Assembly: GCF_037153975.1 (NCBI RefSeq)
Contig: NZ_JBBAYJ010000010.1
Coordinates: 1 to 64,000, forward strand
Length of the DNA: 64,000 bases
DNA from: Aquipuribacter sp. SD81
GTDB lineage: Bacteria > Actinomycetota > Actinomycetes > Actinomycetales > JBBAYJ01
Direction of reading: 5' to 3'
Made by a program: the position numbers and the translations under genes
Part shown: piece by piece, positions 34,397 through 42,796 of the stretch
How positions within the stretch are numbered: position 1 is the first letter of the stretch
Layout of the letters: each line of letters starts with the position of its first letter
The notes under the pieces: generated by a model
What the model was told of the DNA's origin: nothing
What the model saw: the letters and a program-made list of their open reading frames with translations, nothing else
The model's database searches: none

Positions 34397-36070
34397 CTAC
34401 GCGTCGGGCGCAGCCCACGTCCGCTCCCCCGCGCACCAGGTCGCCCGCACCTCGACCTCGCGCAGCCGGCCGGGGTGGTCCGCGGCCACCTCGACGGGGT
34501 CCGCGGACAGCCGGACGAGGTCGGCGACCGCCCCGGGACGGAGGACACCCCGGTCGTCGGCGAACGCCTGGTGGGCGCTGCCGACCGTGTACGCGTGCAG
34601 CGCCTCCTCGACCGTGAGCCGCTCGTGCGGCAGCCACGCCGCGCCGTCCCCGCCGGGCGGCACGCGGGTGACGGCGACCTGGACGCCCTCGAGCGGGACG
34701 TGGCTCGTCACCGGCCAGTCCGAGCCGAACGACACCGGCGCGCCGGAGCGGACGAGCGTCGCGAGCGGGTACTGCCGGCGGGTCCGCTCGGGCCCGAGCC
34801 GGGGCGCGGTGAGCTCCGCCTGGACCGGGTCCCACGCCGCCCACAGCGGCTCGCAGTTCGCGACGACGCCGAGCTCGGCGAAGCGCGGCAGGTCGGCCGG
34901 GTCGACGAGCTGGCAGTGCGCGAGCACCGCGCGCAGCTCCCTCAGCCGCCCGCGCGGGCTGTCGAGGGCGGCCAGCGCGTCGAGACCGAGGCGGACGGCG
35001 GCGTCGCCGATGGCGTGCAGGTGCGGGCGGAGGCCGCCCTCGACCACGGCGGCGACGGCGGCGTGGAGCTCGCCGGCGCGCCACACCGGCATGCCGTGGT
35101 CCTCCGGCGCCGGGTGCGGGCACGGGTCGTGGCCGGCCGCGGCGCCTGGCAGCGGCAGGTAGGGCTCGAGCAGCGTCGCGGTGCCGCCCTCGAGCACGCC
35201 GTCGACGAACAGCTTGACCGAGCGCGCGGAGAGCCGGGCGTGCCCGAGCGCCCGCACCTGCGCGACCGTCTCCCGCACGTCCGGGAGCTGCGCGCGCCAG
35301 CGCGCGGGGTCGAGCCGGAACGCGAGCTCGACCCTGGCCGCGAGGCGGTCCTCGCGTGCGGCGGCCAGCCACGCGGGCAGGGCGTCCAGCTCGACCCACG
35401 CGTCGGTCACCCACGTGACGCCGGCGGCGGCGAGCGTCGTGGTGGCGGCCGCGAGCGCGCCGACCTGCTGCGCGCGCGTCCACGCCGGCACGTGCGCCCG
35501 CACGAGGTCGCACGCGTCCCACTCGCGCAGCGTGCCGAGGGGGCTGCCGTCGTCTCGCCGCACGACCCGCCCGACGGGCGGGTCCGGGGTGCCGGCGTCG
35601 ATCCCGGCGCGACGCAGCGCCTCGGTGTTCACCCACATCGTGTGGTGGTCCGACGCGTCGAGCACCACCGGGCGGTCCGGGACGGCCGCGTCGAGCCAGC
35701 GCGCGTCGAAGTCGCCTCCCGGGGCGAGGGTGGGGTCGTAGCGACCGCCCACGACCCACCCGTCACCTGGGTGCTCGGCGACCCAGCCCGCGACGGCCGC
35801 GACGACCGCCTCGACCGACGTGCACGACGACACCGGCGGCCCGAGGGCCTGCAGCCCGGCGAACAGCGGGTGCGCGTGCCCGTCGCCGAAGGCCGGGAGC
35901 AGCGCGTCCCCGGCCAGGTCGACGACCTCGTCGGCCTGCCTCGCGAGCGCGGCCGCCTGCGGCCCGAGCGCGACGACCCGCTCGCCGCGGACGGCGAGGG
36001 CGTCGGTCACGGGCAGGCCGCCTCCGGGCCGGACCGTTCCTCCGCGCAGGACGGTGAGCGCCGCGGGCAC
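34397..36070 (-). CDS. Amidohydrolase of the YtcJ-like family
   Basis: A 557-residue metal-dependent hydrolase. The metal site HxH is in PAFGDGHAHPLFAG near residue 65. The active-site lysine is in SARSVKLFVDGVLEGG, histidines in LRPHLHAIGDAAVRLG and AVLAHCQLVDP, and the final aspartate in VSFGSDWPVTS. These match the amidohydrolase group that includes YtcJ and NfdA N-substituted formamide deformylase. Substrate unknown, probably an amide or formamide. It converges with the DUF6328 gene. Confidence 0.9.
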   Translation of the reverse strand: MPAALTVLRGGTVRPGGGLPVTDALAVRGERVVALGPQAAALARQADEVVDLAGDALLPAFGDGHAHPLFAGLQALGPPVSSCTSVEAVVAAVAGWVAEHPGDGWVVGGRYDPTLAPGGDFDARWLDAAVPDRPVVLDASDHHTMWVNTEALRRAGIDAGTPDPPVGRVVRRDDGSPLGTLREWDACDLVRAHVPAWTRAQQVGALAAATTTLAAAGVTWVTDAWVELDALPAWLAAAREDRLAARVELAFRLDPARWRAQLPDVRETVAQVRALGHARLSARSVKLFVDGVLEGGTATLLEPYLPLPGAAAGHDPCPHPAPEDHGMPVWRAGELHAAVAAVVEGGLRPHLHAIGDAAVRLGLDALAALDSPRGRLRELRAVLAHCQLVDPADLPRFAELGVVANCEPLWAAWDPVQAELTAPRLGPERTRRQYPLATLVRSGAPVSFGSDWPVTSHVPLEGVQVAVTRVPPGGDGAAWLPHERLTVEEALHAYTVGSAHQAFADDRGVLRPGAVADLVRLSADPVEVAADHPGRLREVEVRATWCAGERTWAAPDA

Positions 36071-36164
36071 GTGCGTACCGTCCCACAGCGCGCCGCCCCC
36101 GGCCCCGCCCCCGACCCTCCGGTCGTGGGACGTCCGGGTCGCCCCGCCGCCCGCGAAGGGTGCG

Positions 36165-36202
36165 CGCCGTCCCCCGACGCGTGTGGGCCTGCGGGGACGG
36201 CG
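36165..36202 (-). terminator. Terminator hairpin after the FAD/Rieske gene
   Basis: CGCCGTCCCC pairs perfectly with GGGGACGGCG (10 base pairs, 18-base loop) immediately beyond the stop of the oxidoreductase on the minus strand. Confidence 0.6.
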
Positions 36203-36205
36203 GGT

Positions 36206-37882
36206 TCAGCGGGTGGGCGGCTCGGGGGTGTCGTCGGTCCCGGGGCAGGGGGGCAGGTCCTTGACGGCCGGGCCGTCGAGGACCTGGCCGTCGGGGGCGA
36301 AGCGGGAGCCGTGCAGCGGGCAGTCCCACGTGCGCTCGGCGTCGTTCCACGCGACGACGCCACCGAGGTGGGTGCACACCGCCGAGCGCTCGCGGGTGAC
36401 GCCGTCGACGGTGCTGATCCCGCAGGGCAGCCGCGTGCCGCCCTGCCGCACCTCGCCCCCGCCCTCGGCGGGCGGGGTGTCGGAGGGCCCGGTCGCCACG
36501 GCGCGAGCCCAGCCCGTCGCCAGCCGCACGCCGACGCCCGCGCCCATCTTCGCGGCCCCGACGGCCTGGGTGACGGCGTCGGTGCGCCACGGGTGCCACG
36601 GCCACTGCGCCGAGCCGCCGGAGCGCGCGGCGAGCACGCCCTCGGCCAGCTGCAGGGCCGCGGCCGTCCCGCCGGTCATGCCCCACTTGGCGAAGCCGCC
36701 CGCGCCGAGCACGCGGTGGGAGCCGGGCACGAGCGGGCCGACCCACGGCAGCCGGTCGGCGGTCGTGTAGTCCTGCGCCGCCCACGCGCCCGTCACCTCG
36801 GTGACGTCGAAGTGCCGGCGCGCCCAGCGGTCGAGCTCGGCCAGCCGCGGCGACGTCGCGCCGCCGCGGCCGGTCACGTGCCCCTCCCCGCCGACGAGGA
36901 GCTCGTCGTCGGCGGTGGCGGTGCGCAGCGACCGGGTGGGGCTGTCCACGTCGAGGTACATCGCGGTGGGCGCCGGGCCCGCGAGCCGGACGGACACGCA
37001 CCACGAGCGGTGCGGCTCGGAGCGGGCCCAGAGCCCGGTGCGGTCCAGGAACGGCAGCAGGGTCGCCACGACGAGCCGCTCGGCCGCCATGCGGAACGGG
37101 GCCCCGTCCCGCACCCCCTCCAGCTGCACGGGGCTGCCGGTGTGCACGGCCGTCACCCGCGCCCCCTCGACGACCCGCACGCTGCCGCTGCCGCTGAGCC
37201 CCGCGGTGGGGCCGGACGTCTCGCCCGCGGCCTCGGCGAGCAGGTGCTCGAGGTAGCGCACCGGGTCGATCTGCAGCTGCCCGGGCAGGCAGATCGCGCC
37301 TGTCGTCGGGTACGGCAGGCCCGTGTCGTCGCGCCAGGTGACGTCGACGCCCGCTGCGGCGAGGGCCTCGGCCTCGCGCTCGAGCGTGCGCCGGCCGCCG
37401 GGCCGGGTCGAGTACGTGATGTTGTCGCGCACGTCGCCGAGCGCCTCGCCGCGCGCGACCTCGTCGCGCACCCACGCGAGGGCGCGGGCGTTCTCGGCGA
37501 CGTAGCGGGCGCCGCCGTCCTCGCCGTGGCGCGAGCGCACGTCCTGCACGCGGCTGCCCTGCAGCAGCGTCACCTTGCCGGTCGTGCCGCCGGTCGTGCC
37601 GGCGCCGACCGTCCTCGCCTCGAGCACGACCACGTCGAGGCCCGCGCGCCGCAGCAGGACCGCGGTCGTGAGCCCCGTGATGCCGGCGCCGACCACGACG
37701 ACGGGGGCCGAGCCCGGCAACGGCGCCGCGGGGTCGGTCCCGGCCGGCACCGGCACCCGGACCTCGCCCCACACCCGTCGTGTCGCCCGTGTCGTCCGTG
37801 TCGCCCCTGTCGCCCGGCCGGGCTCGCGCCCCTGCGTGCCGCCCTGGTCGCCGGTGCCGGTCGTCGTCTCGTCCCCGCTCAT
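36206..37882 (-). CDS. FAD-dependent oxidoreductase with C-terminal Rieske domain
   Basis: A 558-residue enzyme of the DAO type. After a Thr/Arg-rich N-terminus, a dinucleotide-binding fold starts at PVVVVGAGITGLTTAVLLRRAG and VVVLEART, with later FAD contacts LPWVGPLVPG and GAGGFAKWGMTGG. The last 80 residues are a Rieske [2Fe-2S] domain with CTHLGG and CPLHGSRF (two Cys, two His), and the end DGPAVKDLPP. Such fusions are described as glycine/D-amino-acid-oxidase-like proteins with a Rieske module. ATG 37882 is chosen over 37915 because the extra residues are unconserved. The reaction is unknown. Confidence 0.9.
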   Translation of the reverse strand: MSGDETTTGTGDQGGTQGREPGRATGATRTTRATRRVWGEVRVPVPAGTDPAAPLPGSAPVVVVGAGITGLTTAVLLRRAGLDVVVLEARTVGAGTTGGTTGKVTLLQGSRVQDVRSRHGEDGGARYVAENARALAWVRDEVARGEALGDVRDNITYSTRPGGRRTLEREAEALAAAGVDVTWRDDTGLPYPTTGAICLPGQLQIDPVRYLEHLLAEAAGETSGPTAGLSGSGSVRVVEGARVTAVHTGSPVQLEGVRDGAPFRMAAERLVVATLLPFLDRTGLWARSEPHRSWCVSVRLAGPAPTAMYLDVDSPTRSLRTATADDELLVGGEGHVTGRGGATSPRLAELDRWARRHFDVTEVTGAWAAQDYTTADRLPWVGPLVPGSHRVLGAGGFAKWGMTGGTAAALQLAEGVLAARSGGSAQWPWHPWRTDAVTQAVGAAKMGAGVGVRLATGWARAVATGPSDTPPAEGGGEVRQGGTRLPCGISTVDGVTRERSAVCTHLGGVVAWNDAERTWDCPLHGSRFAPDGQVLDGPAVKDLPPCPGTDDTPEPPTR

Positions 37883-37945
37883 GACCCACCTGTACCCGAC
37901 CCGGTGCGCCGACATGCCGCCCGGCGGCGACGGACCCGCGTCGCC

Positions 37946-38911
37946 TCAGACGGTGGGGCGCACCACGAGCACCGGGCACGGCGCGTGGTGGAGCACGGCC
38001 CGGCTCACCGAGCCCAGCAGCAGGGCACGCAGCTCGCCGTGCCCGCGCGACCCGACGACGAGGACGCGCGCCTCGGCGGCGTGCCGGCGCAGCGCGTCGG
38101 CCGCGGTGTCCGCCTCGAGGACGACGTCCACCGAGGCGAGCCGCTCGACGCCGGTGGCGGTGAGCAGGCGCCCGACGAGCCGGCGGACCGCGGCGGCCCG
38201 CTCGCGCTCGGTGGTCGCGGCCACCGCCGGGTCGCCGACCGCGTCCGGCAGGGGCGGGACGGCGGAGACGACCCGCAGCGGGGCGCCGAGCCGCTCGGCC
38301 TCGGCCCGGGCGTGGGCCAGCACCGACCACGAGGCGGGCGAGCCGTCGACGCCCGCCACGACCGCGCCCCGCCGGGTGTCGCCTCCCGCGGGCGGCACCA
38401 GCGGCCGCCGCGCGTCGACCGGGACGACGAGGACCGGGCACGGCGCGTGCGCCGCGACCGCCACGCTCGTCGACCCCAGCAGCCACCGGCCGAGCCGCCC
38501 GTGCCCGCGCGCGCCGACCACGACGAGGTCGTCCTCGCGCGCCAGACCGAGCAGGACGGTGGAGGGGGTTCCGCTCACCACGTGCTGCTCGACGGCGTCG
38601 GCGGGCAGGCGCTCGCACGCGCGGGCGCGCGCCTCGGCGGCGACGACGAGGGCGAGCTGCTCGAGCTCGCCCTGCACGGCCGCGGCGAAGGGCACGATCT
38701 CGGCGACCCCCACGACGACCAGCGGGGCGTCGACCGCGAGCGCCCGGTCGACGGCCTCGGCGAGCGCCGCGTCGGCCTCGGCGGAGCCGTCGACGCCCAC
38801 GAGGACGCGGCGCGGGGCGACGTCGCGGAGCGGCACGTCGGCGGACGGCGCCGGCGCGGGGTCGGCCGGGCCGAAGGGGGGGCCCGGCGGCAGGAACGTC
38901 ACGGTCCTCAC
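37946..38911 (-). CDS. Tandem universal stress protein
   Basis: A 321-residue protein with two UspA domains (about 33-165 and 180-320). Each begins with a VLVGVDGSAEA- or VVAGVDGSPAS-type strand and ends with the ATP-binding loop: GARGHGRLGRWLLGSTS and GSRGHGELRALLLGSVS, followed by CPVLVV. Tandem USPs of this kind are common members of DosR/DevR hypoxia regulons in actinobacteria. A DosR-like palindrome lies about 130 bases upstream of the start (39042-39061). Confidence 0.92.
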   Translation of the reverse strand: MRTVTFLPPGPPFGPADPAPAPSADVPLRDVAPRRVLVGVDGSAEADAALAEAVDRALAVDAPLVVVGVAEIVPFAAAVQGELEQLALVVAAEARARACERLPADAVEQHVVSGTPSTVLLGLAREDDLVVVGARGHGRLGRWLLGSTSVAVAAHAPCPVLVVPVDARRPLVPPAGGDTRRGAVVAGVDGSPASWSVLAHARAEAERLGAPLRVVSAVPPLPDAVGDPAVAATTERERAAAVRRLVGRLLTATGVERLASVDVVLEADTAADALRRHAAEARVLVVGSRGHGELRALLLGSVSRAVLHHAPCPVLVVRPTV

Positions 38912-39041
38912 CGTTCCGGCCGGTCCGTGCAGGGCGCGGCGGAGCGGTGGTCGTGCCTCGTGCTCGGCATGCTGCCCGACCTCCGTCGCTGCCGTCAGGA
39001 CCTGGGGACGGGTCCAGGGTCGGCCGGGACGGCGGACGCCG

Positions 39042-39061
39042 ACAGGGACCTAGGTCCCGTG
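39042..39061. promoter_or_regulatory. DosR/DevR-like palindromic box upstream of a USP gene
   Basis: The core GGGACCTAGGTCCC (39045-39058) is a perfect 14-base palindrome. It matches 12 of 14 positions of the DosR core GGGACTWWAGTCCC. It overlaps the last bases of the phosphoesterase gene and lies 134 bases upstream of the tandem USP start. Confidence 0.55.
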
Positions 39062-39604
39062 AGCCGCGTCCCGGCGGGCGCCGGCGGCGGCCCTCGGTGG
39101 CAGGCGGTGCAGCCGCACGTCGGTGAGCGCGCCGTCGGCGACCCGGGCGGTCGTGTACGTGCAGTGCGGCTGGCGTCGGCGGTCGGTGGGCGAGCCGGGG
39201 TTGATCAGGCGGAGACCGCCGGGGGTGACGGTGTCCCACGGGATGTGCGAGTGCCCGAAGACGAGGAGGTCGACGGGCTCGGGCGCGCCGGGGCCGAACC
39301 GCTCGTCGCAGCGGCGCTCCCGCCCGCGGGCGTCACCGGTCTCGTGGACGACCGCGACGCGGAGGCCCGCGAGGTCGGCGCGGGCCACCTCGGGCAGCCG
39401 GGAGCGCAGCGCCGCCCCGTCGTTGTTGCCGTGGACTGCGACGAGCCGGGCGGCCCGGGCCTCGAGCCGGTCGAGCAGGGCCACGTCGACCCAGTCGCCC
39501 GCGTGCACGACGACGTCCGCGGCGTCCACGGCGCGCCACACCTCCTCCGGCACGTCGCGGGCGCGGGCGGGGACGTGGGTGTCGGCGAGCAGCAGCAGCC
39601 GCAC
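39050..39604 (-). CDS. YfcE/MJ0936-type metallophosphoesterase
   Basis: A 184-residue calcineurin-like phosphoesterase. The dinuclear metal motifs appear in order: LLADTHVP (D-x-H), VVVHAGDWVD (GD), VAVHGNNDG (GNND) and LVFGHSHIP (GHSH). The substrate strand region reads LINPGSPTDRR. The family hydrolyses phosphodiesters. It probably starts at GTG 39604. A terminator hairpin lies upstream (39648-39693), so it is transcribed separately from the SRPBCC gene. Confidence 0.9.
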   Translation of the reverse strand: MRLLLLADTHVPARARDVPEEVWRAVDAADVVVHAGDWVDVALLDRLEARAARLVAVHGNNDGAALRSRLPEVARADLAGLRVAVVHETGDARGRERRCDERFGPGAPEPVDLLVFGHSHIPWDTVTPGGLRLINPGSPTDRRRQPHCTYTTARVADGALTDVRLHRLPPRAAAGARRDAAHGT

Positions 39605-39647
39605 GTCACGTCACCTCCGCGGCGGCCGGCGCCGGGCCGGCGGACAA

Positions 39648-39693
39648 GGTCGAGCCCCGCACCCGAGGGGGGAGGCCGGGGCGGGGCTCGACC
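39648..39693 (-). terminator. Terminator hairpin after the SRPBCC gene
   Basis: GGTCGAGCCCCGC pairs perfectly with GCGGGGCTCGACC (13 base pairs) around a 20-base purine-rich loop, about 80 bases beyond the SRPBCC stop. Confidence 0.65.
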
Positions 39694-39774
39694 GTCACGG
39701 GGCCGCGGTGCCGGTCCGGCGCGGTGCGTCGGTCACGGGGCGGCAGGGGACGGGGGCTGGTGGGGGGGAGCGGG

Positions 39775-40245
39775 TCAGAGCGGGCCGGTGGAGCCGCTGT
39801 CGACCTGGCCGCGCCAGGCGCCGGTGGCGGTGCCGCGCTCCTCGATGAAGTGCTTGAAGCTGTCGAGGTCCTTCTTGACCTGCCCCTCGACGACGCCGAG
39901 CGCGTCGCCCGCCTTCTCCACGACGCCCTCCGGCTCCCAGTCCATCGCGAGGGTGACCTCGGTGCGGTTGTCGGTGAGCGGGTTGAACGTCACGCGGCCG
40001 GCGTGGGTCGGGCCGTCGACGCTGCGCCACGACACGCCCTGGTCGGGCTGCTGGACGAGCACCTCGGCGTCGAACTCGCGGCTGACGCCCGCGATCTTCG
40101 TGACCCAGTGCGTGCGGGTGTCGGACTGCTGCTGGATGGTCTCCACGCCGCCCATGAACTGGGGGAAGTCCTCGAACTGCGTCCACTGGTCGTAGGCGAC
40201 CTGCAGCGGCACGTCGACCTCGATGCTGCGCGTGATGGTCTCCAT
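39775..40245 (-). CDS. SRPBCC (polyketide cyclase/dehydrase-like) stress protein
   Basis: A 156-residue SRPBCC protein beginning ITRSIEVDVPLQVAYDQWTQF followed by DFPQFMGGVETIQQ. It has the middle strand THWVTKIAGVSREFDAEV and a C-terminal helix DLDSFKHFIEERG. This subgroup (cyclase/coenzyme Q-binding Coq10-like) is frequently in general-stress regulons. ATG 40245 follows GGAGAGAGG. A SigF-type promoter (GTTT-N15-GGGTA) lies 39 bases before the start, the best such match in the window. Confidence 0.9.
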   Translation of the reverse strand: METITRSIEVDVPLQVAYDQWTQFEDFPQFMGGVETIQQQSDTRTHWVTKIAGVSREFDAEVLVQQPDQGVSWRSVDGPTHAGRVTFNPLTDNRTEVTLAMDWEPEGVVEKAGDALGVVEGQVKKDLDSFKHFIEERGTATGAWRGQVDSGSTGPL

Positions 40246-40283
40246 GTCGTCCTCTCTCCTCCGGTTGGCGGACGAGAGCGGGG

Positions 40284-40307
40284 TACCCCACGGCCAGGAG
40301 GGCAAAC
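40284..40307 (-). promoter_or_regulatory. SigF/SigB-type promoter of the SRPBCC gene
   Basis: On the minus strand GTTT (40307-40304), a 15-base spacer and GGGTA (40288-40284) match the SigF/SigB consensus exactly. The start codon is 39 bases downstream, a natural distance. The sigma factor that would read it is encoded at 30018-30830. Confidence 0.7.
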
Positions 40308-40328
40308 GCGACGCGACGGCCGGGGGCG

Positions 40329-40859
40329 TCACACGCGGGTGCCGAGCTCCTCCAGCGCCGCCCACACGAGCACGGGCGTGACGGCGTCGACGCCGAACGC
40401 GAGCCGCGCGTCGACGCTGCGCCCGGCGCCGGCCACCCGCAGCACGACGCCGTCGCGGTCCAGGCGCACCGGCACGGGCGGGCGCTCGGGGTCGACGACG
40501 ACGCACGCCGGCAGCAGACCGGCGAGACCCGCGACCAGCCCGGGCGCGGCGGCGAGGGCGAGGAGCAGGTCGGCCTCGTCGGCCGCGAGCGGGTCCGGCG
40601 ACGCGCCGCGGTAGGCCGCGAGGTCGACCGCGGCGGCCGGTCGCGCCCGGCCGCCGGGGCGGACGGCCGGCTGCCAGCGCACGAGGTCCGGCACGAGCCG
40701 GCCGTCGGCGTGCAGGGCGCCCGCGAGCGCGGCCCGACCGCGCACGCGCTCCCGCACGGCGAGGGGCGAGACGTCGGTCACGGTGAGGACGACCGGGAGC
40801 CGACCGCCGTCGCGGCCGCTCGCCAGGCGCTCGGCCGCGAACCTCACCCGGAAACGCAA
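40329..40859 (-). CDS. Hypothetical protein
   Basis: A protein of up to 176 residues with no motif I recognise. It is Ala/Arg/Val-rich, with a central run of short hydrophobic helices (DLLLALAAAPGLVAGLAGLLPA) and a beta-rich C-terminal third (VPVRLDRDGVVLRVAG). The reading start is TTG 40859 or GTG 40847; neither has a clear ribosome site. Codon use resembles the neighbours and the region is otherwise empty, which supports coding. It is divergent from the ABC exporter with about 56 bases between. Confidence 0.55.
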   Translation of the reverse strand: MRFRVRFAAERLASGRDGGRLPVVLTVTDVSPLAVRERVRGRAALAGALHADGRLVPDLVRWQPAVRPGGRARPAAAVDLAAYRGASPDPLAADEADLLLALAAAPGLVAGLAGLLPACVVVDPERPPVPVRLDRDGVVLRVAGAGRSVDARLAFGVDAVTPVLVWAALEELGTRV

Positions 40860-40915
40860 CGCGCGTGCACCCGAAGCCGCACAGGCGCACCACGCAGTGG
40901 TGCGACCCTTCTGCC

Positions 40916-42796
40916 GTGCACCCGCTCCGCGCCCTGTGGTCCCGCTACCGCGCCTACCGGCCGCGGCTGGTCCTCGCGGTCACCACGTCGACGGTCAACA
41001 AGGTCATGGACGTCGTGCCCGAGCTCGTCATCGGCGCGGCCATCGACGTCGTCGTGCGTGGCGACGACTCCCTGGTCGCCGCGCTGCTCGGCGTCGAGGA
41101 CCGCTTCACCCAGCTCGCGTGGCTCGCGGTGGTCAACGTCGTGGTGTGGGTGCTGGAGTCGGTGAGCGACTACGCGGCCTCGGTGCTGTGGCGCGGCCTC
41201 GCGCAGGCCGTCGAGCACGACCTGCGGGTCGAGGCGTACGCGCACGTGCAGGGCCTCGACGTCGGCTGGCACGAGCGCCGGCCCGCCGGTGCGACGCTCG
41301 CGGTGCTCAACGACGACGTCAACCAGCTCGAGCGGTTCCTCGACGTCGGCGCGCCGCGCGTGCTGCAGACGACCCTCAACGTGGTGCTGGTCGGGGCGGT
41401 GTTCGCGGCGAGCTCGTGGACGCTCACCCTGCTCGCGTTCGCGCCGATCCCCGTCATCGTCGTGGGGTCGCTGCGGTTCCAGCGCCGCCTCGTGCCGCTG
41501 TACGCGCGGGTGCGCGAGGCGGTGTCGTCGCTGAGCGGGACGCTCGCGGCGAACCTCGGCGGGCTGCACACCATCAAGGCGTTCACCGCCGAGGAGCGCG
41601 AGCTCGAGCGCGTCACGGCCGCCTCGCACGAGTACCGGCTCGCGAACACGCGCGCGATCCGGTCCTCGGCGGCGTTCGTGCCGCTCATCCGCATGGCGAT
41701 CCTCGCCGGCTTCACCACCACGCTGCTGCTCGGCGGCTGGGCGGCGCTGCGCGGAGACCTCGAGGTGGGTCTGTACTCGGTCCTCGTCTTCATGACGCAG
41801 CGGCTGCTGTGGCCGCTGACGGACGTGGGCGAGGTGCTCGACCTCTACCAGCGCGGCATGGCCTCGACCCGGCGCGTGCTCGCGCTGCTCGGGGAGCAGC
41901 CGGGCGTCCGGCCCGGCACGGGCGTCCTGCCCGGTCCGGCCCGGGGACGGGTGGAGCTGCGCGGCGTGCGCGCGGGCTACGACGACGGCCCCGACGTGCT
42001 GCGCGGCGTCGACCTCGTGGTGCCGGCGGGCGAGGTGCACGCCGTCGTGGGGTCGACCGGCGCGGGCAAGTCGACGCTCCTGCGGCTCGTGCTCCGCTTC
42101 ACCGACCCCCGGGAGGGCCAGGTGCTGCTCGACGACGTCGACGTCCGGCAGCTCGGCTGGGAGCCGCTGCGCGGCGCGATCGGCTACGTGGCGCAGGACG
42201 TCTTCCTGTTCCGCGGCACCGTGCGGGACAACATCGCCTACGGCCGCCCCGACGCGGGCGACGCCGAGGTCGAGGCCGCGGCCCGCGCGGCGGAGGCGCA
42301 CGACTTCGTCCGCGCGCTGCCCGACGGCTACGGCACGCTCGTGGGCGAGCGCGGCGTCACCCTGTCCGGCGGGCAGCGGCAGCGCCTCGCCCTGGCCCGC
42401 GCGATCCTCCGCGACCCCGCGGTGCTCGTGCTCGACGAGGCGACCTCCGCGGTCGACAACGAGACCGAGGCGGCCATCCAGCGCTCGCTCGCCCGCGTCA
42501 CGGCCGGACGCACGGCGCTCATGGTCGCCCACCGGCTCTCGACGGTCCGCGACGCCGACCGCATCTGGGTGCTCGACGCGGGCCGGGTCGTGGAGGCCGG
42601 CACGCACGAGGAGCTCGTCGCGCGCGGCGGCGCCTACGCCGCGATGTGGTCGGTGCAGACCGGCACGTCGCGCGCCGACCCGCCCGCCGACCCGCCCGCC
42701 GACCCGCCCGCCGACCCGCCCGGCAGCGCGTCCGGCAGCGCGCCCGGGACCCCGCACGAGCCGAGCGGCCCCCTCACGGCACCAGCTCCACGCTGA
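40916..42796 (+). CDS. ABC exporter, fused membrane and ATPase domains
   Basis: A 626-residue half-type exporter (ABCB/MsbA-like). The membrane domain (about 1-310) has helices such as LVLAVTTSTVNKVMDVV and LAWLAVVNVVVWVLESV, with the coupling stretch LHTIKAFTAEERE. The ATPase has Walker A VGSTGAGKST, VAQDVFLFRGTVRDNIAYG, signature TLSGGQRQRLALARA, Walker B VLVLDEATSAVDNET and AHRLSTV. The C-terminus carries a repeated ADPP tail encoded by 12-base repeats (42677-42724). GTG 40916 has no clear ribosome site and may be leaderless. It likely acts as a homodimer. Confidence 0.9.
   Translation: MHPLRALWSRYRAYRPRLVLAVTTSTVNKVMDVVPELVIGAAIDVVVRGDDSLVAALLGVEDRFTQLAWLAVVNVVVWVLESVSDYAASVLWRGLAQAVEHDLRVEAYAHVQGLDVGWHERRPAGATLAVLNDDVNQLERFLDVGAPRVLQTTLNVVLVGAVFAASSWTLTLLAFAPIPVIVVGSLRFQRRLVPLYARVREAVSSLSGTLAANLGGLHTIKAFTAEERELERVTAASHEYRLANTRAIRSSAAFVPLIRMAILAGFTTTLLLGGWAALRGDLEVGLYSVLVFMTQRLLWPLTDVGEVLDLYQRGMASTRRVLALLGEQPGVRPGTGVLPGPARGRVELRGVRAGYDDGPDVLRGVDLVVPAGEVHAVVGSTGAGKSTLLRLVLRFTDPREGQVLLDDVDVRQLGWEPLRGAIGYVAQDVFLFRGTVRDNIAYGRPDAGDAEVEAAARAAEAHDFVRALPDGYGTLVGERGVTLSGGQRQRLALARAILRDPAVLVLDEATSAVDNETEAAIQRSLARVTAGRTALMVAHRLSTVRDADRIWVLDAGRVVEAGTHEELVARGGAYAAMWSVQTGTSRADPPADPPADPPADPPGSASGSAPGTPHEPSGPLTAPAPR

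Noticed and set aside
36079-36132. CGTCCCAC / GTGGGACG inverted pair as an operator or terminator
   Set aside because: The eight-base arms are 38 bases apart and straddle the start side of the amidohydrolase. A better hairpin at 36165-36202 already explains termination.
39000-39017. Another DosR-like box (CCTGGGGACGGGTCCAGG)
   Set aside because: The half sites are separated by two bases rather than four, so it does not fit the DosR geometry.
34475-40195. A 1,906-codon open frame on the + strand across five minus-strand genes
   Set aside because: It is antisense to well-defined genes, low in complexity (Arg, Gly, Ala, His) and has no domain. Long antisense frames are expected at this G+C content.
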